A stretch of DNA of 64,000 nucleotides, from assembly GCA_028698875.1 (NCBI GenBank), contig JAQVVR010000004.1, forward strand, positions 1 through 64,000, in the 5' to 3' direction. Below the pieces are notes generated by a model. That model saw only the letters and a list, made by a program, of their open reading frames with translations. It did not search any database and was not told the origin of the DNA. Below are positions 44,752 to 53,500 of this stretch, piece after piece. This stretch comes from Candidatus Izemoplasmatales bacterium (GTDB lineage: Bacteria; Bacillota_I; Bacilli_A; Izemoplasmatales; Hujiaoplasmataceae). Positions within the stretch are counted from its first letter, which is position 1; the number at the start of each line of letters is the position of its first letter. A program made the position numbers and the translations under genes.

Positions 44752-46575
44752 ATGGGAGACACTAACGCAAAACGTTATTATAAGAAACTGAACACCACTT
44801 TCACTGGTGTCAATAAGCAAGATGAGTTTGCTAAAGTATTTATGAATATTCTTAAGAGCGGGAATACGTCTTTGTATCAGAAAGAGCGTCGTGAGCGTCG
44901 GGTTTTCGATGATGCCTGGATGACTTCTGTTGAAGCTGCGATTCCCGTCCTTGATAAAGTGACCAGAAATCCTCGGGAAAATCTTAAAGTCGTCCAACAA
45001 GTTGTGCCAGTTGAACGCGCTAAAAAGATTGACAAGGATACGATTCGTCACTTAGCTTCTAACACCCAGTTCATTAAACAAGTCGATGCAGCTGGAAACG
45101 TTACACCGTCAAAAGTACTAACATCATACTATGAATCCGACTTGGGGACTTATGAAAACCGTTTCTTAAAAACCTTAGTTGATAAATTGTTTATTTTCAT
45201 TGAAAAACGTTATGACCTGATGGTCAAAAAAATGCATACCGAGTATGTCAATTATTTCACAGTGAAATCGGAATTAAACTGGGAAAATGCCAATATTGAT
45301 TATGACATCACCCTTAAAATAAATCAGACCCTGCCGGAAGATGAAATCGACCGAAAAAATCAGGATCTTTTTGACCGTATGACAACTTTAAGAACATCAA
45401 TAACGAACTTCAAAATGTCAAATTTTATGAACCAAATGAAGGAATTTAACCCCATTTCTCCTCCCATCATGAAAACTAATGTCATAATGAAAAATCCTGA
45501 TTTTCGGACCTGTTATGATTTATGGCTATTAATGGATTCAATTGACCAAATCGGTTTTGATATCGAAGTCTTTGAACGTGATATTGATTTTGATCCAACA
45601 TATCTTGACCAAGTTTACAATGCTTTGATGGTCCTTTATGCGACAATTGGCAATAGTCAAAAAGAGGAATTCATCATGAATCAGGACAATCCTTTTGAAT
45701 TTCGGCAAGAACGACGACCGAAAGTTGCGAAAACATTCGCCGCTGATATTCACATGGAACCCGGTCAATTTGAAATGCAAAATAATAATCTAAATCAATA
45801 TTATCTTGACCAGATTAAGAAGTCCAATTACTCACGTTTTAAGACCTTAAAAGAAGCAGGAATCTCGGTACAAGAATCCATCGATATCGTATTTAAACAA
45901 ATTAATAATATTACCAATGCGGTATATGAAGATTACATTCAAACAACTTATGATCCGCAAAGCGGAAAAACACTGGAAGAAAACATCAAAATCCGGGAAG
46001 ATATTTTAGCGGTTTATCGTTTAATTGAAGAAATTAAACGCAATGACATTCGTGAGGTTTCTACTAATAAGGCGATTGCATTATTAGAACTTCGTAATTT
46101 ACAGGATCAAAAGAAAGTTCAAATTGAAGCAGAACGTCAAGAACAAGCACGAATTAAAGCCGAGTTGAAGGAACAAGCAGAACAAGAACAAAAAGCCAAA
46201 GAAAAGGCAAAACTCAATAAATTAAAACAGATTGAAAGAGCCAAAAAAGTACTTGAAAATGCTGAAAAAGCGCGACAAGAAAAAGCTATTCGCGATAAGG
46301 AAAAGGCACGTCTCAAAGCCATTGAAAAAAAGGAAAAAGAGAAACAAGCTGCTCTTGAGGCCAAAGCAAAAAAACGCCAAAAAGAGTTGGATGCTAAAAA
46401 AGCCGCTAAAGCTCGCGAACAAGAGCTTCGCGATCAAGCTAAACGCGAACTTGACGAGAAATTACGCGAACATCGACTTATGGAGAAACAATTAAAGGAT
46501 CAAGTAAAAGCGGAGCTTAAAGCTCGCCTTGCTCAGGAAAAAGCCGAACAAAAGGCTAAAACTTCGACTAAATAA
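44752..46575 (+). CDS. DUF2357-like protein with long charged C-terminal coiled coil
   Basis: This is a 607-residue protein without signal peptide or membrane helix. Residues of about 50-330 resemble DUF2357-type partners of McrB-like ATPases, best seen in YENRFLKTLVDKLFIFIEKR (from residue 134) and YDLWLLMDSIDQIGF. From about residue 430 it becomes an almost pure Lys/Glu/Ala/Arg coiled coil (repeats such as EKARLKAIEKKEKEKQ). I find no PD-(D/E)XK nuclease motif, which DUF2357 restriction partners normally carry nearby. It lies 20 bases after the AAA+ gene, so the two likely work together. The assignment to DUF2357 is by eye and needs a profile search. Confidence 0.6.
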   Translation: MGDTNAKRYYKKLNTTFTGVNKQDEFAKVFMNILKSGNTSLYQKERRERRVFDDAWMTSVEAAIPVLDKVTRNPRENLKVVQQVVPVERAKKIDKDTIRHLASNTQFIKQVDAAGNVTPSKVLTSYYESDLGTYENRFLKTLVDKLFIFIEKRYDLMVKKMHTEYVNYFTVKSELNWENANIDYDITLKINQTLPEDEIDRKNQDLFDRMTTLRTSITNFKMSNFMNQMKEFNPISPPIMKTNVIMKNPDFRTCYDLWLLMDSIDQIGFDIEVFERDIDFDPTYLDQVYNALMVLYATIGNSQKEEFIMNQDNPFEFRQERRPKVAKTFAADIHMEPGQFEMQNNNLNQYYLDQIKKSNYSRFKTLKEAGISVQESIDIVFKQINNITNAVYEDYIQTTYDPQSGKTLEENIKIREDILAVYRLIEEIKRNDIREVSTNKAIALLELRNLQDQKKVQIEAERQEQARIKAELKEQAEQEQKAKEKAKLNKLKQIERAKKVLENAEKARQEKAIRDKEKARLKAIEKKEKEKQAALEAKAKKRQKELDAKKAAKAREQELRDQAKRELDEKLREHRLMEKQLKDQVKAELKARLAQEKAEQKAKTSTK

Positions 46576-46643
46576 CCATAGTAATATGTTCGAAAGAGCA
46601 ATGTTTTCGATAAAAAGGAGAAGTTGACAAAAGAGGTGATACC

Positions 46644-47270
46644 ATGCTAAAAAAACAAATGGTTTTGTCATTGACGGTTTTAATTACCGCTGCCGTTTTG
46701 TTTATCGTTGTCACTTTTGCATGGCTAACCGTCTCAGAAATCGTCAATATTGATGGTGCCTTCATCACCCTTGAAGATGTCGACGCAACCGTACAACTTC
46801 AAGTTTCAACGGATGTTGATCATATAGAGTATACCTTGGTAGAAGGCGGAATATCGTTAGAAAATGCTGTCCCAGGAGACGTCTTTTATTATCGTTTATT
46901 GATTACTAATACGGGATTAAAGCCAATCTTGTCCCGGGTCGTATTTAACGGATTTATCGATGAACCGGCCAACGATTTGATTGCCTATGATGAAGAACAA
47001 TCGTTAATCAACTGTATAGTTCTTAATTCATATAACACCGCTAACGCCTCTACTATCGAAAATGATTTGATATCCACCCGAATTGGAGAATTATCGGGAG
47101 GATTAACATACGCTAATGCAAGTTTTATCTTGGTCTCGGATGTGGATATCGCCGTTGGCGAAGATGAATATGTCTATTTTACCTTCACTGTCGCTGAAGA
47201 TGCCGGAAATGAGTATCAAAACCTAAAATTGACCATTTCCAGCATTCTGATTCAGTCGGCAGCTGATTAG
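46644..47270 (+). CDS. SipW-type secreted protein (TasA/camelysin-like minor subunit)
   Basis: This 208-residue protein has the signal MLKKQMV, hydrophobic core, VVTFAWLTVSE, a SipW-type variant with AWLT. The mature part includes AVPGDVFYYRLLITNTGLKPILSRVVF and EYVYFTFTVAEDAGNEYQN, a pattern seen in TasA/camelysin proteins where a transition between strands carries the PGD motif. No catalytic residues are seen. AGAGGTGAT precedes the start. It is followed after 11 bases by another secreted protein. Confidence 0.7.
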   Translation: MLKKQMVLSLTVLITAAVLFIVVTFAWLTVSEIVNIDGAFITLEDVDATVQLQVSTDVDHIEYTLVEGGISLENAVPGDVFYYRLLITNTGLKPILSRVVFNGFIDEPANDLIAYDEEQSLINCIVLNSYNTANASTIENDLISTRIGELSGGLTYANASFILVSDVDIAVGEDEYVYFTFTVAEDAGNEYQNLKLTISSILIQSAAD

Positions 47271-47281
47271 GGGATGAAACG

Positions 47282-47941
47282 ATGAAACGGATGACGGTAT
47301 TATTCAGTATCATTGCCTTGTTGTTGACAATCGCTTCGTTCCTACTTATCGGATTCACGCTTGGGTGGTTTGCGCCATCGGTGATCATTACTACTAACGA
47401 GGTTGCCGTAGGGGATCTTCGCTATTCTTTATCGGGCGAATTTATCACTAGTAACCCCTTAGATCCAACTGTAATCGTTCCTGGCGATGAGCTGTTGACG
47501 TCCACGATTGGAATTACCAACAATTCACCGATTGAATCTCAACTACGAATTAAAATTGAATATACTGCATATCATAATAATGAAGGCGAAATCACCGGCT
47601 CAACAGAAACATATGGAGCCGCAGTTGGGGAGCCACTTGTGGCTGTCTTTGCATTTGATGATAACGATACTCCCGATAATTATACTGATGATATCAATTT
47701 TATCTATTCAGATAATTGGTGGTATTGGGATAACACCGGTTATATTTATTCCATCAATTCGGGATCGCAAGAAATCATCACTTCTATTTTCTATGATGGC
47801 AATTATACTGGAATCGACTATAGTAGTTTTGATGTTAGTCACCCAGTAACGGTTTCTATCACTATTGAAGTCAAACAGGCCGATAATGTCACATGGTCGG
47901 GTCTGACAACGTTTATTTTCACTACTCAAACAACAAAATAA
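47282..47941 (+). CDS. SipW-type secreted protein, second minor subunit candidate
   Basis: This 219-residue protein has the signal MKRMTV, hydrophobic core, then TLGWFAPSVI, a variant of the YAWF junction. The mature part shows IVPGDELLTSTIGITNNSPIESQLRIKI, again the PGD-then-beta-strand pattern of TasA-like proteins, and acidic, aromatic segments (NWWYWDNTGYIYS). GGGGATG precedes the start. A perfect 11-bp palindrome separates it from the second signal peptidase gene. Confidence 0.68.
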   Translation: MKRMTVLFSIIALLLTIASFLLIGFTLGWFAPSVIITTNEVAVGDLRYSLSGEFITSNPLDPTVIVPGDELLTSTIGITNNSPIESQLRIKIEYTAYHNNEGEITGSTETYGAAVGEPLVAVFAFDDNDTPDNYTDDINFIYSDNWWYWDNTGYIYSINSGSQEIITSIFYDGNYTGIDYSSFDVSHPVTVSITIEVKQADNVTWSGLTTFIFTTQTTK

Positions 47942-47954
47942 ACCGAGCACCATT

Positions 47955-47977
47955 ACGGAGTCAAATTTTGACTCCGT
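47955..47977 (+). other. Perfect 11-bp inverted repeat between secreted-protein gene and sipW2
   Basis: ACGGAGTCAAA (47955-47965) pairs with TTTGACTCCGT (47967-47977). No T-run follows, so it is not a standard terminator. Its position mirrors that of the hairpin before the first signal peptidase gene. Confidence 0.75.
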
Positions 47978-47997
47978 TGCTTTAGAAGAGGATTATC

Positions 47998-48672
47998 ATG
48001 AAGAAAGTTAAAAAAATCGCGAAAATTATCGCTCAAATCATCCCATATCTGTTCTTTTTGTTGGCGGTTTTAATCGTTGTTGATATTGTGTCGGCGTTAC
48101 GTAACGATGAAACACCCAGCATTTTTGGCTATGGTGCTGCTATCGTCGTCTCACCATCGATGGAAGACACCATTTTAGAAGGCGACTTAATTGTCTATCG
48201 ATCAGTAAATCCTGATACTTTAGATGTTGGTGATATTATTATTTTTTGGCGCCCCGATATGACAAATCCGGTTACTGTTACTCATCGAATTGTCGCGATT
48301 ACTCCCGATACGGGGAATGGGCGTTTATTCACCACTGCTGGTGATAATAATAATAGTTCTTTGGATTGGGAAATTGAATTTTCAGAAGCCATGATAATTG
48401 GTGAATATATTGGCCGTTCAACTGTAATTGGAGCCATATATTCGGCGTTATTTGGCTACTTAGCTTCGGTAGTCGCATCCGGTAATATCTATATCTTATA
48501 TCCATTTTTAGCAATTTTGTTTTTATTGTTTGCAGTTATCGAAACCAAGAAGATCGTAAGTGAGATGTCAAAGGCAAAACAAAAACAATTAGACTTGGAA
48601 AAAGCGCAAATGGTCGCTGATGAAGTTAAGCGATTGCGAAAGGAAATTGAAGATGCAAAAACAAAAGAGTAA
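47998..48672 (+). CDS. SipW-type signal peptidase I, copy 2
   Basis: This 224-residue protein of the same S26B/SipW type as the copy at 42.3 kb shares little sequence outside the active site. TM1 spans about 13-33. Ser54 is in VVSPSMEDTI, His96 in VTVTHRIVA and Asp116 in TTAGDNNNS. A C-terminal helix (YPFLAILFLLFAVI) and a Lys/Glu-rich cytosolic tail follow. It directly follows two SipW-type secreted proteins, suggesting each peptidase serves its own substrate group. AGAGGAT precedes the start. Confidence 0.9.
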   Translation: MKKVKKIAKIIAQIIPYLFFLLAVLIVVDIVSALRNDETPSIFGYGAAIVVSPSMEDTILEGDLIVYRSVNPDTLDVGDIIIFWRPDMTNPVTVTHRIVAITPDTGNGRLFTTAGDNNNSSLDWEIEFSEAMIIGEYIGRSTVIGAIYSALFGYLASVVASGNIYILYPFLAILFLLFAVIETKKIVSEMSKAKQKQLDLEKAQMVADEVKRLRKEIEDAKTKE

Positions 48673-48710
48673 AGACCCGATTTATTATAAACGGTGTTCA
48701 ACTCTTTTTT
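48663..48710 (+). terminator. Probable terminator at the end of the SipW locus
   Basis: AAAAGAGT at the gene end can pair with ACTCTTTT at about 48700-48707 followed by T residues, with a large loop. An alternative stem ACTCTTTTT/AAAAAGAGT lies just downstream. Confidence 0.45.
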
Positions 48711-48754
48711 CTTTCAAAAAGAGTCGATTTGTACTATAATACTGTATGGATGTG

Positions 48755-49549
48755 ATGCCCTTGAAATTTATTATTTTAGCAAGCGGTTCCAAAGGAAACG
48801 CTACATATCTAGAAATTGGAACTAAAAAAATATTGATAGATTCCGGCATCTCCCTTCGTCAAATTCAGTCTCGACTAAATGCCAGAAATATTGCCCTAGA
48901 CCGAGTAGATGCCATATTTATCACTCACGAGCATATTGATCACGTTTCTGGCCTTATAGCTGTAGTTCGTAAATATAAATCCACAATTTATATGACTGAA
49001 GGTACATACCATAATTTAGCTCGTATAATCAAAGAAAATCTTGAGCAAGCAAACATCCAACTTCTAAAATATGATTCACCAGTTACTTTTTCTGATTTTT
49101 CCGTTGAGCCACTAGTAACTTATCATGACGCTTTGGAACCTTGCGGTTATAAATTTCTAGAAAATGAAAAAGCTTTGGTCTACATAACCGATACCGGTTA
49201 TTACCCGCAAGTTGCCTTTAATGCGATTCGAAATGCACAATCCTATATTATTGAGGCCAATCATGATCCGGAGATGTTACTAGACTCGAACCGGCCTTGG
49301 CAACTCAAACGACGAATTTTAGATGATGAAGGTCATTTATCAAATGAAGATTCAGCATTTCTTATGGCCAATATCATCGGCGATAAAACACATAAAATCG
49401 TTTTGGCACATCTTTCGCAAGAATGCAATACCAAAGCAAAAGCGTTGGAAATATATCAAGAAGTATTTCAAAAACAAGGCTTGATCTTTGCGGATTACCA
49501 CATTGAATGCGCTGATCAAGACCAACCATTGAAGGAGATTGAAATATGA
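48755..49549 (+). CDS. walJ: WalJ/YycJ-like metallo-beta-lactamase-fold hydrolase
   Basis: This protein of about 264 residues belongs to the MBL-fold family and resembles WalJ (YycJ), a nuclease linked to DNA repair and to the WalRK region in Firmicutes. The opening LASGSKGNATYLEIG is typical, and metal ligands appear as FITHEHIDHVSGL, YITDTGYY and LAHLSQECNT. TATAAT at 48735 leaves almost no room for the ATG at 48746, so ATG at 48755 or TTG at 48761 is the likely start. WalRK itself is not nearby. The next gene overlaps by four bases. Confidence 0.85.
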   Translation: MPLKFIILASGSKGNATYLEIGTKKILIDSGISLRQIQSRLNARNIALDRVDAIFITHEHIDHVSGLIAVVRKYKSTIYMTEGTYHNLARIIKENLEQANIQLLKYDSPVTFSDFSVEPLVTYHDALEPCGYKFLENEKALVYITDTGYYPQVAFNAIRNAQSYIIEANHDPEMLLDSNRPWQLKRRILDDEGHLSNEDSAFLMANIIGDKTHKIVLAHLSQECNTKAKALEIYQEVFQKQGLIFADYHIECADQDQPLKEIEI

Positions 49550-50433
49550 ATCACGAAGAGGTCGTTATCAATTATTTGTCTGAATATTTGCATCTGGACA
49601 AAGAATCGATCCGAATTGTCGATCGTTTAAAGGGAGGAATGTCTAATTCTAACTATGTTGTCAAAGCCGGTGGAAAATTCTATACCTTTCGCATCCCTGG
49701 AAAAAACGCCTTTGTCTTTGTCAATCGCAGCGTTGAAGATGAGATTTTGACTTTGATTTCTCCTTTAGGAATTGATGGTAATTTATTACTACAGTTGAAT
49801 CAAGAGACCGGATACAAAATTAGCAAGTATGTTGCTGGAACACCGCTAATGATTGATAATCCCGCTGCCTATTATGAAGAAGTGTCAGAAATCTTGCATA
49901 CGCTTCACGGCTCGGGACTAATTGCCAAAAATGATTACGCTCCCTTCATTCGCCTGAAATACTTTGAAGAATTAGTCGAAAAGGCTGGCATAGTTCACTT
50001 TGATACCTACTATGATATTCGAGATCGATTCCTAAAATTTAAGCCGTTTTTAGCAAATTGGCCTTTGATGCTTTGTCATAATGATTCCCAACCATCCAAT
50101 TTCATCATTACCCCCGAAGGACGATTATTGCTAGTGGACTGGGAGTTTGGTGGCAATAATGATCCGTTATATGACATTGCCTGTTATGGCAACAATGATT
50201 TCCAATATGCTATTGGATTATTGCCAATCTACCTGCATCGAGAGCCACGAAAAGAAGAATGGCAGCGGCTATATTTATGGCGTGTTTTCCAATGCTTACA
50301 ATGGCATAACGTTGCCTTATACAAAGAAGCTATCGGGCTATCAGAAGAATTGCATCTTAATTTCCAATTGATTGCCGAAGCGTATATCGATAAGGCAAAT
50401 TTCTTGTTCAATGAAGCAAAAAAGTGGCAGTGA
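49546..50433 (+). CDS. LicA-like choline/ethanolamine kinase family protein
   Basis: This 295-residue protein is of the aminoglycoside/choline kinase superfamily. The N-terminal SNSNYVVKAGGKFYTFRIPG acts as the nucleotide-binding loop with a Lys/Arg pair. Brenner's motif is LCHNDSQPSNFI, with the catalytic Asp, and LLVDWEFGGNNDPLYDIACY carries the metal-binding Asp. This matches LicA-type choline kinases that feed phosphocholine decoration of surface glycans or lipids. Substrate is not certain; ethanolamine or another sugar/amine is possible. It is translationally coupled to walJ (ATGA overlap). Confidence 0.85.
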   Translation: MNHEEVVINYLSEYLHLDKESIRIVDRLKGGMSNSNYVVKAGGKFYTFRIPGKNAFVFVNRSVEDEILTLISPLGIDGNLLLQLNQETGYKISKYVAGTPLMIDNPAAYYEEVSEILHTLHGSGLIAKNDYAPFIRLKYFEELVEKAGIVHFDTYYDIRDRFLKFKPFLANWPLMLCHNDSQPSNFIITPEGRLLLVDWEFGGNNDPLYDIACYGNNDFQYAIGLLPIYLHREPRKEEWQRLYLWRVFQCLQWHNVALYKEAIGLSEELHLNFQLIAEAYIDKANFLFNEAKKWQ

Positions 50434-50455
50434 AAGCGTTCACATGGGGAATTGT

Positions 50456-50484
50456 TTGTCATTACCTTGGGTTTGCAGTATAAT
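50456..50484 (+). promoter_or_regulatory. Promoter of the pyruvate:ferredoxin oxidoreductase gene
   Basis: TTGTCA (50456-50461), 17-base spacer, TATAAT (50479-50484). Confidence 0.85.
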
Positions 50485-50541
50485 ACTAAATTGGATAAAT
50501 ACTTATTGTTAATTTAATATATCTTTAAGGAGGTTGTTACT

Positions 50542-53500
50542 ATGACAACGAAGAAAACATATCAATCAATGGATGGTAACCAAGCAGCGGCCTATTGCGC
50601 TTATGCGTTTACCGAAGTGGCGGGTATCTATCCGATTACGCCATCAACACCAATGCCTGAGTATACTGATGCTTGGGCCGCACAAGGCAAAAAAAATCTG
50701 TTTGGAATGCCAGTCAAACTAGTGGAAATGCAATCTGAGGCAGGAGCTGCTGGAACTGTGCATGGATCATTAGTGTCCGGTGCTTTAACAACGACATTTA
50801 CTGCTTCGCAAGGTTTATTGCTGAAAATTCCGAACATGTATAAAATCGCCGGCGAATTGTTGCCAGGAGTTATCCATGTAGCTGCCCGATCGATTGCTTC
50901 GCATGCACTATCGATTTTTGGTGACCATCAAGATGTCATGGCCGTTAGACAAACTGGTTTTGCAATACTAGCAAGCGGATCAGTTCAGGAAACGATGGAC
51001 TTAGCCGGAATTGCTCATTTGGCAGCTATCAAGTCAAGCGTACCGTTTTTGCATTTTTTTGACGGATTCCGTACTAGCTCTGAAGTGGCAAAAGTCGAAG
51101 TCATGGACTATGCCGTTTTTGACCGTCTTTTAGATCGAAATGCCATCAAAGAATTCCGGGCTCGAGCCTTGAATTCAGGCACGCCTGTAACTAAGGGAAC
51201 CGCTCAAAACGATGATGTTTATTTTCAAGCTAAAGAAGTATCACAAAAGTTTTATACCGCCGTTCCCGACATCGTTGCTAACTATATGGCTGAGATTTCT
51301 AAAGCGACAGGTCGCCAATATCATCCCTTCTCATATTATGGTGCTAAAGATGCGGAAAATGTTATCGTTGCCATGGGATCCTTCACTGAGGCAATCCGTG
51401 AGGTCATTGATTATAAATTATCTTTGGGTGAGAAAGTTGGATTATTAGCAGTTCACCTTTATCGGCCCTTTTCAGAAAAATATTTCTTAGAAGCAATGCC
51501 AAAAACAGTCAAGCATATCGCCGTCCTAGATCGCACCATTGAATTGGGATCATTAGGAGAGCCTCTATATCTCGATGTCAAATCCATTTATTACAACAAA
51601 GAAAACGCACCGATTATCGTTGGGGGACGGTATGGTCTTTCCAGCAAAGACTCCACTCCATCTCAAGTTTTTGCCGTATTTGACAATTTAATGGGTCCGT
51701 TGAAAGATCACTTTACCATTGGAATTGTTGACGATGTCAATTTTAGTTCTTTACCAGTGAAAGAGTATCCCGATGTTGCTGATCCGAATACTACTGAGTT
51801 ATTATTCTTTGGTTTGGGTTCTGATGGCACTGTGGGTGCGGTAAAGAATATTTCCAAAATTATCGGCGATTATACTGATTTATATGGGCAGGCTTATGCT
51901 TCATATGATTCAAAAAAATCCGGCGGTGTTACAAGAATGCATCTCCGGTTTGGGAAAAACCCGATTCGTTCCACCTATTTGGTTAACAACCCACACTTTG
52001 TTTCTTGTTCTCAAGAATCATATTTAACCAAATTCAATTTAATTGGTGGCATTAGAAAAAACGGTATCTTCTTGCTGAATACGACCGTTGATGCCAATCA
52101 AATTGAGGCAATTCTTCCCAATGAAGTGAAGCGCGTTTTAGCTTCACAAAAAGTTCGTTTCTATATAATCGAAGGTTCAAGACTAGCTAAAGAAATCGGT
52201 AACCCCAAATTAATTTCAACGATTATGCAATCAGCCTTCTTTAAACTTAACGAGCAAATCATGGCTTATGATCACGCTCGTGAAGTGATGAAGAAATTTG
52301 CATTAAAGTCATTTGCTCGCAAAGGGCAAGATATTGTCGATATGAATTATAAAGCTGTTGATCTTGGCGCCGAAGGTTTAATAAAGATTAATGTCAACCC
52401 AGAATGGGCTAATTTGGAAAATGAAGTTTTAGATGATCCTAAACGACCAGCATTTGTCAAAAATGTTGCGGATGTGGTTAACTCAATTCGCGGATATGAA
52501 CTTCCTGTTTCAGCATTTGTTGGATATGAAGATGGCCATATGCCTGCAGGAACGGCTGCATATGAAAAACGGGGTGTCGCTGAAGAAGTTTCGACTTGGA
52601 TTTCTGAAAACTGTATTCAGTGCAATCAATGCTCGTTTGCTTGTCCTCATGCTTGTATTCGGCCAATTCTTGCAACTCAAGAAGAGGCAAACAATGCCCC
52701 AGATAAAACGGTATGGAAAGATGCTGTTGGTCGGGGACTAGAAGGGTTAAAGTACAAAATTCAGGTTTCTCCACTTGATTGCACGGGCTGTGGTGTTTGT
52801 GTAGTAACTTGTCCGGCAAAAACGAAAGCGTTAACTTTAAAGCCTATCGCTGAAGCGATTGAAAATAACGAACATCTAAAAGCTGATTACTGCTATAACA
52901 AAGTAACCAATAAAGTCAATCTCGTTGGGAAGACCAATTTAAAGAACTCGCAATTCGCCCAACCATTGTTTGAATTTTCTGGTGCTTGCGGTGGCTGTGG
53001 TGAGACTCCTTATATCAAGATGGTGACCCAATTATTCGGTGAACGGATGGTTGTTGCCAATGCCACAGGCTGTTCATCCATTTATGGTGCTTCTTTCCCA
53101 GCATCACCATATACGAAGAACTCCGAAGGTCGTGGACCGGCTTGGGCAAATTCGTTGTTTGAAGATAATGCTGAGTTTGGCTTTGGTATGAAAATTGCTG
53201 CTGAAACCTTACGCGACAGGCTTCAAAACACAATTATCGCCAAGCTTCCCGATATCAAAAACGCTGAAACAAAAGGATTATTGACTGAATGGATAGAAAA
53301 TCGGACCAATGGTGATAAAACACTAGAACTTTCGCGGAAACTTATACCTTTACTTGAAGCGGAAAATAATGATGCGACCCAAGCGATTTTGGAATTAAAA
53401 GCTTATCTTGTCAAACAGTCAAACTGGATTTTTGGTGGTGACGGTTGGGCATATGATATTGGTTATGGTGGCTTGGATCATGTCATTGCGAACAATGAAG

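Noticed and set aside
46137-46495. Long reading frames on both strands within the charged region of the DUF2357-like gene
   Set aside because: They are shadows of the Lys/Glu/Ala-rich coiled coil; they lack ribosome binding sites and translate to low-complexity Ser/Phe or Lys-rich strings.
43061-46575. A McrBC-type restriction system
   Set aside because: No methyl-DNA-binding domain, no McrC, no visible PD-(D/E)XK nuclease, and the ATPase is membrane-anchored in a secretion operon.
46625-46630. TTGACA upstream of the gene at 46644 as a promoter
   Set aside because: No -10 element fits before the start codon, and the hexamer overlaps the ribosome binding region.
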